This document shows, piece after piece, positions 25,796 to 33,771 of a DNA stretch of 64,000 nt. The position numbers and the translations under genes were made by a program. How positions within the stretch are numbered: position 1 is the stretch's first letter; the number at the start of each line of letters is the position of its first letter. The notes below the pieces were generated by a model. That model did not search any database and had not been told where the DNA came from. It worked only from the letters and a program-made list of their open reading frames with translations. Source of the stretch: Candidatus Obscuribacterales bacterium (GTDB lineage: Bacteria; Cyanobacteriota; Vampirovibrionia; Obscuribacterales; Obscuribacteraceae); contig JAIETZ010000003.1 of assembly GCA_019744775.1 (NCBI GenBank), positions 613,732 through 677,731 on the forward strand, read 5' to 3'.

Positions 25796-26992
25796 ATGAT
25801 TGGACAACGCTCTCAAGAAGTAGTGGCGCAAGATTCGTTTATAGGTAAAGGTAAGCCAGCGCGCAGGGCTTACGGTTTTGATGAAGTGGCACTGGTTCCG
25901 GGTTCGGTAACAGTCGACCTCGACCTGTGTGACACGACTTTTGAATTGGGTGGGCACAGCTTTAAGGCACCTATCTTAGCTAGTGCGATGGACTCCGTCG
26001 TAGACGCTGGTGTTGCCGGTGTTTTAGGCAAAGCAGGTGGACTAGCAGTCATTAACTTGCAAGGATTGCAGACTCGTTATGAGAATGTCGATGATGCTTA
26101 TAAGCAAGTGACTGGATGCGATGACTCGCAATTTATCGAGGTAATGCAAAAGCTTTATGCCAAGCCAATTGACGAAGCGCTAATCGCCAAACGCGTCAAG
26201 GAAATCAAAAAGCAGGGAGTAATTGCTGCAGCATCAGTAACTCCGAATATGGCCAAAAAATATGGGCCGGTTGCTGTTGAAGCTGGTCTCGATATATTAG
26301 TAGTTCAATCAACCGTGACTGGAATCGTGCATAAATCGAAAGATGCATCTGCACAGTTAGATCTAACTGAATTTTGCGCATCAATTGGTGTGCCTGTAAT
26401 TGTGGGGAATTGCGTAGGTTATGAAACCGCCTTGCAGCTAATGGAGACTGGCGTTGCCGGAATTCTTGTTGGTGTCGGACCAGGTGCTGCTTGTACTTCA
26501 CGCAGTGTTTTAGGAATTGGCGTGCCGATGGCGACAGCTATTGCTGATTGCTCGTATGCCAGAGACGAATATGCAAGAAGAACCGGCAAAACAGTAGCGA
26601 TTATTGCCGATGGTGGCATGGTCGTGGGCGGCGACATCTGCAAAGCAATTGCGTGTGGCGCTGATGCAGTAATGATCGGCTCACCGTTTGCTCGTTCCAA
26701 GGAAGCTCCTGGACGTGGTTATCACTGGGGCATGGCTACACCTAGCCCGGTTCTCCCAAGAGGCACGCGCATCAAAGTTGGAAGTTCAGGCACTCTGGAG
26801 CAAATACTTTTCGGACCGGCTCATACTGATGACGGCTCGCAGAATCTAATGGGCGCATTAAAGACCAGCATGTCTACCTTGGGCGCTCAGACCATTAAAG
26901 AGATGCAGCAAGTAGAAGTCGTAATTGCGCCATCAATTCTTACCGAAGGTAAAGTGTTCCAAAAGGCCCAACGCCTAGGAATGGGACGCTGA
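25796..26992 (+). CDS. GuaB3-type IMP dehydrogenase family protein
   Basis: A 398-residue TIM-barrel protein of the IMP dehydrogenase/GMP reductase superfamily. It matches the GuaB3 subfamily (GKGKPARRAYGFDEVALVPG, then APILASAMDSVVDAGVAGVL) found in actinobacteria and cyanobacteria. The active-site loop GPGAACTSR carries the cysteine at 233, and IIADGGMVVGGDICKAIACG and MIGSPFARS bind the phosphate. It has no CBS insertion and its exact reaction in purine metabolism cannot be told from sequence. Start ATG at 25796; an in-frame TTG four codons earlier is possible. A dispersed repeat begins inside its stop codon. Confidence 0.88.
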   Translation: MIGQRSQEVVAQDSFIGKGKPARRAYGFDEVALVPGSVTVDLDLCDTTFELGGHSFKAPILASAMDSVVDAGVAGVLGKAGGLAVINLQGLQTRYENVDDAYKQVTGCDDSQFIEVMQKLYAKPIDEALIAKRVKEIKKQGVIAAASVTPNMAKKYGPVAVEAGLDILVVQSTVTGIVHKSKDASAQLDLTEFCASIGVPVIVGNCVGYETALQLMETGVAGILVGVGPGAACTSRSVLGIGVPMATAIADCSYARDEYARRTGKTVAIIADGGMVVGGDICKAIACGADAVMIGSPFARSKEAPGRGYHWGMATPSPVLPRGTRIKVGSSGTLEQILFGPAHTDDGSQNLMGALKTSMSTLGAQTIKEMQQVEVVIAPSILTEGKVFQKAQRLGMGR

Positions 26993-27081
26993 GCAAGAGC
27001 GGCGATGAGCCGGTCGCCGCGAAGCGCCATCTGGCGCCGGAGGCAAGCGAAGGTGAAGTGAAACGAAACCGGAGCATAAAT
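26991..27081 (+). repeat. Dispersed GC-rich intergenic element, copy B
   Basis: A full copy: 5' module GAGCAAGAGCGGCGATGAGC and GGTCGC, then GCCGGAGGCAAGCGAAGG, then GAAACCGGAGCATAAAT. It starts within the TGA stop of the preceding gene. Confidence 0.75.
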
Positions 27082-27123
27082 GTTAACTGGGCCGCTGAGT
27101 GGCAACTTGGTTTTTGGAGAACT

Positions 27124-27135
27124 AGGGTTAACCCT
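27124..27135. promoter_or_regulatory. 12-bp palindrome upstream of the HtrA gene
   Basis: AGGGTTAACCCT, a perfect 12-bp palindrome about 105 bases before the HtrA start, between repeat copy B and the gene. It is a candidate operator; no promoter was identified. Confidence 0.35.
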
Positions 27136-27240
27136 GTGGTTGGCGGACGTGGTGTGGGGTAATTTCGAGATCGTGGGGAGTGTAATTAAGTAGACATGTT
27201 GCGCTGCTTGGTATTGCAGCGAAAGGAGATATTTTTGACC

Positions 27241-28476
27241 ATGCAAGTCAAAGACAAGTTCGTTTTCGGATCAACTTTAGTAGCTCTGGCGGTTGGAATA
27301 TATGTGACAGGCTCAAGTGGCGATTCTGCTTTTGCCAAGGAATCTGAGCCGACTTCTGCCAAGTCCGCATATGGCGCGTTCTTCGGCGCTAACGCAGTTG
27401 CAGACATCGCTGAAAAGACAGCACCTTGTGTCGTCAACATTGAAGTTGATCAAGAGATTGCGGCAAGCCCGATGATCAACCTGCCCCAGGGATTCCAAAT
27501 GCCCGGTATGGAGTTTTTCTTCAATGGTCAGCGTGTTAACCCTGGTCCGAACGGCAAGATGCAGGGTGGACCAAAGATGGAAGCCCACAACAGTGGCTCC
27601 GGTTTTGTCATTCGTCCCGATGGTTATATCCTGACTAACGCGCACGTTGTTCGTGATGCTAATACCATTAAGGTGACGATGAATGACAAGCGAACATTCA
27701 TCGGCAAAGTAGTAGGCATGGATACATTTTCCGATGTGGCAGTTGTGAAAGTGGATGCCAAAGACTTACCTGCTGTAACTCTAGGGAAGTCTGACAATCT
27801 GCGCCCCGGCGAATTTGCAATCGCTATTGGTAATCCGGTTGGTTTAGATCACACCGTGACCTTGGGAATTATTTCTGGTGTCAATCGACAAAATATTGAC
27901 GTAAACGGCAACATCAATTTTATTCAAACAGATGCTGCTATTAATCCGGGAAATTCCGGAGGACCGCTGCTCAATCTGGAGGGTGAAGTAATCGGTGTGA
28001 ATACAGCGATGAAAGCCAATGCTCAAAATATTGGATTCTCCATTCCAATCAATGTGGCAGTTGGTGTTGCAAATGACTTGATTGCCCATAAGCCGATTGT
28101 TAGACCGTGGCTCGGTATTCAGATGAAAGAGATGGATGAGACTACAGCCAAGAGTCTCGGCATTACCGGCGAGACCAAGGGTGTTCTAATAGCCGGAGTT
28201 CTTGATGGTTCTCCTGCTCAAGCATCCGGCTTAGTCCGTGGGGATGTAATCCTCAAAATTGACGGTAAGGATATGCTTAAACCAGAGTTGGTGAGAGACT
28301 ATGTGCGTGGGCATAAAGTTAGTGATACACTCAATTTCTTCGTCCTGCGCAATAACAATCCCATAGCTGTGGCAGTCAATATAGGGAAGTATCCTGACCA
28401 AATAGCTCAAGATACAAAGCCCAAGAAGTACGAACAAGATTCCGATAAAGTTGATTCTGATAAATCTAAGGAATAA
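27241..28476 (+). CDS. HtrA/DegP-type periplasmic serine protease
   Basis: A 411-residue exported protease/chaperone with a signal or anchor segment (about 8-32), a trypsin-like domain and one PDZ domain (about 290-380). The catalytic triad is complete: His135 in TNAHVV, Asp165 in FSDVAVV and Ser239 in NPGNSGGPL. It degrades or refolds damaged envelope proteins. AAAGGAG at 27222-27228 is 12 bases from the ATG but ideally spaced from a TTG at 27235, so translation may begin at TTG two codons earlier. It is followed 5 bases later by the GT-C-like membrane protein, with a terminator-like hairpin between them. A pseudo-protease relative lies at 54 kb. Confidence 0.95.
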   Translation: MQVKDKFVFGSTLVALAVGIYVTGSSGDSAFAKESEPTSAKSAYGAFFGANAVADIAEKTAPCVVNIEVDQEIAASPMINLPQGFQMPGMEFFFNGQRVNPGPNGKMQGGPKMEAHNSGSGFVIRPDGYILTNAHVVRDANTIKVTMNDKRTFIGKVVGMDTFSDVAVVKVDAKDLPAVTLGKSDNLRPGEFAIAIGNPVGLDHTVTLGIISGVNRQNIDVNGNINFIQTDAAINPGNSGGPLLNLEGEVIGVNTAMKANAQNIGFSIPINVAVGVANDLIAHKPIVRPWLGIQMKEMDETTAKSLGITGETKGVLIAGVLDGSPAQASGLVRGDVILKIDGKDMLKPELVRDYVRGHKVSDTLNFFVLRNNNPIAVAVNIGKYPDQIAQDTKPKKYEQDSDKVDSDKSKE

Positions 28477-28481
28477 GATGC

Positions 28482-31316
28482 ATGCGTAAACAACCCCTCC
28501 ACGATAGCGTCAACCTCGGCGCTTGGTTGGAGGGGTTGTTCTTTTTTGTGCTGGCGATAGTGCTTTTTAGTTGCTATCAATCCTTTTTCAACACCCCCAA
28601 TCTAAGCCTCATTTTTGATTCGCAAGGCTATTTGGCCGTAGGCGATGCTTGCCGGAAATTGTTTTCTTGGGAATTTCTGTCGGCGGTTTTCAACTATGCA
28701 GGAAGTGGTTTTTCTGAGGCTTCTCGCCAGCAGATTTTGAATAAACTTGGCGGCGCATTTGATTTAGCGTTTTCCGGACCAATCGTGCCGTTTTTTTTGG
28801 CATTGGTGTACAACATCCTGGGCAAAGAAGCGACCACTCAAAACTGGCTTATTGGCGCAAATGCGTTTCTGGCAATATCGGCACTATTGGTTCCTCTAAT
28901 TTGGATGTCTGCCAGGCAGTTCTGGGGAGCCGGACAAGCGCGGTTGGCCGCCATTATTGCCTTGACTTATCCTCCTCTGGCAATTAACTCATGGCGAATT
29001 CTTGGTGATATAACAACATGCGTTGCTGCAGCTTTGCTTATTGTGTTATTAGCCAAGCTCATCATGAATCGCAGCTTTGGAATTACTCCGTTTCTGTGGG
29101 GTTTGTTAACTGGAATAACAAATGTGCTACTGATGTTGGGCAAAGCTCCATTGATGCCATTGCCTTGGATTTTGTTGGCTGAAATCTTTGCCCTGGCACT
29201 TATTTTGAAAATTCGTGATGTCTTTAACATCCAATATTTGATAGGCATTTTACTTGGCTGTACGCTGGCGCTTGCTCCGTGGATGCTTGTAAAACAAATC
29301 ATCACTGGACAGCCTTCAATTATTGTTGATAGAGGCGGCTCGTACAATTTGTGGGTCGGCTGCAGTTTGCCTGCTGACGGTTGGGATGTTTTGCCGTCTC
29401 GTTATGTCACTCATCCAAAGGAATTTACTAAGACAACCAATGAAGTTCGCTCCGAAATACTTGCAGCCTTTAAGGAAAAACCACTTAGCTTTGTAGATTT
29501 GATGGCACGCAAGCCTTCTCGATTGATGTGTGCGCCTTGGAATGATTTCCAAAATTGTTTCTTTGGTATCAATTGGGTTGTGCAGAAGTGGTGGCAACAA
29601 GTAATTCTATTGTTGGCGGCGACCGGTGCGCTTATGTCGTTGCGAGTAGCTGTTGTACGTCGGGATTTTAAGGAATTAGCACCGATTATCATCCTTTCTA
29701 CTTTTGTGCTTTATTTCTTGGTTTACGCCCCAGTTATATCCATGAGCCGTTATTTCTACCCGGCAGTCCCAGCACTTTTGCTGCTTGCTTCGCAGGGAAT
29801 GTGTTGGATTCTCAGTCACCTGCGTAAACCGGGTTTCCAAATGCTATTGGTTGTCACCCTTTTATTGCCCGTTATCTTCATGCTTCTGGATCCGTCTGTG
29901 GTTGTTAATTCGGTCTGGCTTGGTAAGCAGGTTGCACAATATGGTGTAGGCAATGTTGCTTTGTTTGGATCAACAATAATCGTGATTGGTCTGTCACTTT
30001 GGTTTTGGATGGCAACGCTTGCTGTTGGCAAATTAGCCAAGCTGGAGTCGTTGTCGGTAGTAATGGAAAGAAGAGAGCCGCGCTACTTGATCATTTGGTT
30101 GACGGCAAGACTAGCGCCGTTGATTGTATTGGTGGGAGTTCTTGTTTGCGCTTCGGCTTCATCCAGGAAAGAGTTATTTTGTCTTGAATGGTCAAAGCAA
30201 CTTACCGGTAGAAAGTCCATTGAAAGCAAAATTTTTGTGCCTCGACAAGCGGTGCCTATTAGTTGGTATCTTGTCGTCGACGCTATTGGCACTGGTGAGA
30301 GTGCCAACGCAAACAGGCATCCTCAATTGAATGTTCAAGTCAACGGCAAGGATGTCGCTGGAGAAATAAGGCCGCTGTGGGCAGTGGACTGTTCGCAAAG
30401 AGACAATCTGGTCTATTTAAAAGCTTTTGCTTACGGACAAGGTAAAAATGTTGAAAACATTCGCCAGTGGTGGTGCCTGCCAATTCCGGCAAATCTAATC
30501 AGTGACAACGGCAACAATGTAATTAGCCTGATGTCCAGCGGTGACAGAGAGACACGGCCGATTGTATTTGGTGATTTCGTTACGCCACAAGGTGAGCCTG
30601 GTGGACATCGATTGTCGCTTAGGAATTTTTCTTGGTGCAAAGGTTTTTTTGCCGATTGTGTAGGCGAGATGCGTATGGGTTCAATTGTAAAACCTCGTGG
30701 GCTGACAAATATTTGGTTTCGTTCGCCCAAGATTCGTCCGCGTATTCGCTTGCTCGCTGTTGAAGAAAGTCCACTAAGTGTTCCAGTTACTCCAAGCACA
30801 TTTTCGCTTGCCGGCGCCAGTATCGGTTCAAGTAAGGAATATGTAGTAGATGAGTCCGTGTCTCCAGCCATTTTGTCTGATTTGAACAGGCAGAGTCGCA
30901 ATTTGCCGGGACCATCGGCGGCGTTAATTGAAGTCTCGGTTAACTACAAATCTACTAAAGGAAATGAAGCAAGTGTTTGTTTGGTGGAAAATCTTGAAGA
31001 CGTAACAGGTGATACAAGCGCTATGCAATTCGCTCCTTGCGCTCCCACAGTACTAAAGCCTATTGCGCGGTGGCAGACTGTATCGTTTGAAGATGTTTTG
31101 CCGCTTTCCAGCAACCGTCGTGACCAGCCGGCAAAGCTGAGTAAGCTTCGCGTTTTGTTATCTGGAGTTCCCTGGTGGGATTTGCTCAGCTATGGTCGTT
31201 ACAGGACGAAGAACATCGTAGATTTTGAAGATCTATCGATACGGCTGAAACCAATCAAGGTGATTAACCTCGATAGCCAGAAGTGGGATGAGTACCAGAG
31301 TCAGGTTCTTAATTAA
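28482..31316 (+). CDS. Large GT-C-like integral membrane protein
   Basis: A 944-residue protein: about 11 hydrophobic segments over residues 17-560, then an extracytoplasmic region of about 380 residues without clear motifs. The acidic FDSQGYLAVGD after the first membrane segment and the alternating helix/loop layout resemble GT-C glycosyltransferases (PMT/ArnT type), which move sugars from lipid carriers. That is a topology-based call. It would be co-transcribed with the HtrA gene, but a terminator-like hairpin covers its first codons. The start at 28482 could be replaced by in-frame TTG or GTG codons near 28538-28550. Its stop shares a TTAA palindrome with the convergent glycine-rich gene. 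Confidence 0.7.
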   Translation: MRKQPLHDSVNLGAWLEGLFFFVLAIVLFSCYQSFFNTPNLSLIFDSQGYLAVGDACRKLFSWEFLSAVFNYAGSGFSEASRQQILNKLGGAFDLAFSGPIVPFFLALVYNILGKEATTQNWLIGANAFLAISALLVPLIWMSARQFWGAGQARLAAIIALTYPPLAINSWRILGDITTCVAAALLIVLLAKLIMNRSFGITPFLWGLLTGITNVLLMLGKAPLMPLPWILLAEIFALALILKIRDVFNIQYLIGILLGCTLALAPWMLVKQIITGQPSIIVDRGGSYNLWVGCSLPADGWDVLPSRYVTHPKEFTKTTNEVRSEILAAFKEKPLSFVDLMARKPSRLMCAPWNDFQNCFFGINWVVQKWWQQVILLLAATGALMSLRVAVVRRDFKELAPIIILSTFVLYFLVYAPVISMSRYFYPAVPALLLLASQGMCWILSHLRKPGFQMLLVVTLLLPVIFMLLDPSVVVNSVWLGKQVAQYGVGNVALFGSTIIVIGLSLWFWMATLAVGKLAKLESLSVVMERREPRYLIIWLTARLAPLIVLVGVLVCASASSRKELFCLEWSKQLTGRKSIESKIFVPRQAVPISWYLVVDAIGTGESANANRHPQLNVQVNGKDVAGEIRPLWAVDCSQRDNLVYLKAFAYGQGKNVENIRQWWCLPIPANLISDNGNNVISLMSSGDRETRPIVFGDFVTPQGEPGGHRLSLRNFSWCKGFFADCVGEMRMGSIVKPRGLTNIWFRSPKIRPRIRLLAVEESPLSVPVTPSTFSLAGASIGSSKEYVVDESVSPAILSDLNRQSRNLPGPSAALIEVSVNYKSTKGNEASVCLVENLEDVTGDTSAMQFAPCAPTVLKPIARWQTVSFEDVLPLSSNRRDQPAKLSKLRVLLSGVPWWDLLSYGRYRTKNIVDFEDLSIRLKPIKVINLDSQKWDEYQSQVLN
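28489..28547 (+). terminator. Terminator-like hairpin after htrA, inside the next reading frame
   Basis: AACAACCCCTCC (28489-28500) and GGAGGGGTTGTT (28529-28540) form a perfect 12-bp stem, followed by C and six T. It lies 13 bases after the protease stop but covers codons 3-20 of the next gene as annotated. It may be a terminator or an attenuator. Confidence 0.65.
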
Positions 31317-32518
31317 GACGTAGCGCCGTTTTGCGGGGCAGGCAGTCTAACAAGCATCATAGCCTGGGTACTGTTTGGGCCATAGTGCACAAGCACAGGC
31401 GCGTCATCTTTGGTGATATCGGAAAGACTTGTGTCGAATACCGTTGAGTTATCCGTATTCTGCCCAATAGTGAATGAGATACGTTGTGTTTTCTTGTCTA
31501 ATGATCCGTACACCTGTTCTGTTTCATTAGTCAGTTGATTCATGTAGTTGCCGCGTACGATGCCATCTTTGTTGATAGCTAGTTGGAACAACATGGAGGA
31601 CTGAGTCTGTCCTTTTTGAGCTAATGAAAACACACCTAGCGGTTGCCACTGGCTATTGCCGCCTCCTGAAGAACCGGTATTAGGAGTTGTATCAACGTAT
31701 TGTTGTCCGGCAGAAGCCAATTGTTCAGCTTGGTTGTAGTAGTCGACTTGTGTGCCGGCAGGATTGCCGTTGACATACACATTTGGACCTTCATAAGTAA
31801 CGTTGCTTACTGAATTGCTGTTGTTGCCCGAATCGGCAAGAGCGGCAATACCGAGGAATGATGTAAGCGTCGTTAGACCCATGCATGTCCAAGCTGTTGC
31901 TGCGCCCCAACCGTAAGCACCCCAAGCTCCTGGATAGCCCCAGAATCCGCCGTAGCCATAAGGGTGTCCATAACCACCATAAGCGCCAAATGCGTTGTAG
32001 TGGTTGTAGTTATTTTGAGTGAATGTGTTCCCGGAGTTGCGGATACTGTTGTTGTGCCAGTCAGCATTTTGCGGATCAAACTTGTGGAAGTTGCCTTGAC
32101 CATTTTTCCAGTTGCTGAATGCACCGCTTGCGTTCGGGTGATTGTTGCTGAAATTACCGGAATCTGGGCGATTAGCAAAGTTGCCGCGATTGAAATCGCC
32201 GCCTCTTGATTGAGCAATGTCTCCAAAGCCACCGCCAAAATTGCCGTTGCGGAAGCCATCGTCACCGCTTCGGAAGCCATTGTCGCCGCCGCGGAAACCT
32301 CCGTCACCGCCTCGGAAACCTCCGTCTCCACCAAAAGAACGTCCGCCACCACCAAAATCACCTCCACCAAATGAACGCCCACCGCCGCCAAAACCGCCAC
32401 CACCAAAGGAGCGTCCGCCGCCGAAACCACCACCACCGAAGCCGCCTCCTCTGGCAAACGTCGGAGCGACAGTCGTCAAACTAATTGTTATAGCTAGAAA
32501 TAGTGCAATTGACTTCAT
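31313..32518 (-). CDS. Glycine-rich exported protein
   Basis: A 401-residue protein with a signal peptide (residues 1-22, ending APTFAR). Residues 24-100 are a glycine-rich region made of GGGRSFGGG-type and GFRGGD-type repeats, residues 110-170 are Asn/Gly-rich, and 175-215 are Gly/Tyr/Trp-rich. A weakly hydrophobic segment lies near 215-235. The C-terminal 100 residues form a compact domain (SMLFQLAINKDGIVRGNYMN) of unknown family. AAAGGA nine bases before the ATG supports the start. Such proteins are often surface-exposed or wall-associated; that is inference. It lies 27 bases downstream of the NTF2-like gene on the same strand, possibly one operon. Confidence 0.75.
   Translation of the reverse strand: MKSIALFLAITISLTTVAPTFARGGGFGGGGFGGGRSFGGGGFGGGGRSFGGGDFGGGGRSFGGDGGFRGGDGGFRGGDNGFRSGDDGFRNGNFGGGFGDIAQSRGGDFNRGNFANRPDSGNFSNNHPNASGAFSNWKNGQGNFHKFDPQNADWHNNSIRNSGNTFTQNNYNHYNAFGAYGGYGHPYGYGGFWGYPGAWGAYGWGAATAWTCMGLTTLTSFLGIAALADSGNNSNSVSNVTYEGPNVYVNGNPAGTQVDYYNQAEQLASAGQQYVDTTPNTGSSGGGNSQWQPLGVFSLAQKGQTQSSMLFQLAINKDGIVRGNYMNQLTNETEQVYGSLDKKTQRISFTIGQNTDNSTVFDTSLSDITKDDAPVLVHYGPNSTQAMMLVRLPAPQNGATS
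32219..32449 (-). repeat. Coding glycine-rich repeat tract
   Basis: Tandem GGA/GGT/CGT-rich codons encode about 77 residues in two sub-patterns: GGGFGGG/GRSFGGG units first, then GFRGGD, GFRSGD and GFRNG units. It lies inside the glycine-rich exported protein. Confidence 0.7.
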
Positions 32519-32545
32519 CGTTTTAATTCCTTTCTTGTTGGCGAC

Positions 32546-33502
32546 TTATTGAATAACGCGTCCGACGCGTTCAACTATTAACGGTTCAGTATTCGGAACC
32601 GCTTTGCCGTCGAACACTCGGTCAATAGAGCGCCATGAAAATTTGTTGTCGCTATCTACGGCGATTATGTTTGTAGCTCCGGTTTGAGCGCCGACTTGTT
32701 CCATGCCGGTGGAACGAATTTGCCATTCTTTGCCTTGCTTATTCCAGACACCATTACCGAAGCCGCCGCTGGAATCAAAGTTCCAAGAAACGATGCTTTG
32801 CTTGCTTGGATCAAAGCCTATTATTTGAACATCTACTTTTGGTCTGAGTCCTGGACGTTCAATTACAAATTTGCAGAGAATGAAATTCTTATTGGCCACC
32901 CAATCTGCGGTCATGGTTACTTTGGCGTTACCGGCTGATGCCGACCATGTGCCGATTAACCAGCTCAGAGAAGCCAGACGATCAACTTTCTGTGGTGCAT
33001 TTTGAGTGATAATCTCTGTTTCTGTAGCAGAGGCAATAAGCCATTCGTTGTTTTTCTTTTGCAGAAGCATCGTGAAGCGAGCGCATGCTTCCGGACCATT
33101 GGTGCTTTCCTTGCAGGTAGTACCTTCCAGAAAGGCCGTGTTTATGGCAACGCGCTTAATGCTTTGTACGGTGGCGGTTGTTCTTATTTTTCCTTGGCTA
33201 GCCAATCCGGCGGCAAAGCGTTGTTGAAGAGCTGCGCGACCAGTTGTTTGCACGCCATCTTCATCGATGTAGGTGCCATCCAATGTGAACAAGGTCGACA
33301 TTCTGGTTGCATCTCCCGCACTAGCTGCTGCTGCTAGTGATTGGACAACAGCATGAAGCGGTGCGTCATAGACAGCGCTAAGCACCGTTTTGGCTGTGTT
33401 TACAGCAGAGGTCGTGGTCGGAGCTGATTGGGCTGCATTGCAAAAGAGCAAAGAGCTTAGACATAAAGTAACGGCAATAGATGTCGTCTTAGAGATTTTC
33501 AT
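32546..33502 (-). CDS. Exported NTF2-like (SnoaL/SgcJ-type) protein
   Basis: A 318-residue protein with a signal peptide (KTTSIAVTLCLSSLLFCNAA). An NTF2-like/SgcJ domain covers about residues 50-165, recognisable by AAAASAGDATRMSTLFTLDG and the closing KKNNEWLIASATET. A second beta-rich domain (170-318) holds the WLIGTWSA motif and may be lipocalin-like. NTF2-like folds bind small molecules or act as simple enzymes. Start ATG at 33502 with GAGGA five bases upstream; an ATG four codons earlier overlaps that ribosome-binding site. It precedes the glycine-rich gene. Confidence 0.72.
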   Translation of the reverse strand: MKISKTTSIAVTLCLSSLLFCNAAQSAPTTTSAVNTAKTVLSAVYDAPLHAVVQSLAAAASAGDATRMSTLFTLDGTYIDEDGVQTTGRAALQQRFAAGLASQGKIRTTATVQSIKRVAINTAFLEGTTCKESTNGPEACARFTMLLQKKNNEWLIASATETEIITQNAPQKVDRLASLSWLIGTWSASAGNAKVTMTADWVANKNFILCKFVIERPGLRPKVDVQIIGFDPSKQSIVSWNFDSSGGFGNGVWNKQGKEWQIRSTGMEQVGAQTGATNIIAVDSDNKFSWRSIDRVFDGKAVPNTEPLIVERVGRVIQ

Positions 33503-33624
33503 TTTAATCCTCATGACACATTGGGGCGTGATTCGAGTCTTAAATCTTAGCCTGTAGTGCCTTTTCGCGCTCTCCTTTGTGAAGATAGTAATCGGCGAAA
33601 GAGCCTAGAAGCACCCACCAACCC

Positions 33625-33653
33625 TTGACAGCCGCTGAGTGGCGGGATAAGCT
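33625..33653 (+). promoter_or_regulatory. Possible promoter of the tandem Tad-like genes
   Basis: A perfect TTGACA (33625-33630) is followed after 17 bases by TAAGCT, a poor -10 match. The hairpin-forming GCCGCTGAGTGGC in the spacer also occurs at about 27092-27104. The 269-base region 33503-33771 holds no gene. Confidence 0.3.
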
Positions 33654-33771
33654 CGTAAATACGCATTAGTAAAAGTTAAGAAAGGTCGTTTGAGATGTCA
33701 CCGCCTCGGGCAGGTGACGATCGAGCACCTTTATCTTTTGTCGCTGTTTGTTTAATAAAGAGGTCATTTGT

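Noticed and set aside
27085..27110. GCCGCTGAGTGGC, also found at 33631, considered as a second dispersed repeat family.
   Set aside because: Only 13 bases are shared and the flanks differ; two occurrences are too few.
30010..30330. Minus- and plus-strand small frames inside the GT-C-like gene.
   Set aside because: No start signals, and the host frame has continuous membrane-protein character across the region.
32206..32552. A plus-strand frame rich in Pro-Pro-Lys and a minus-strand Ala/Val-rich frame of 194 codons.
   Set aside because: Both are frame shadows of the glycine-rich repeat tract, whose GGN codons force open frames in other phases.
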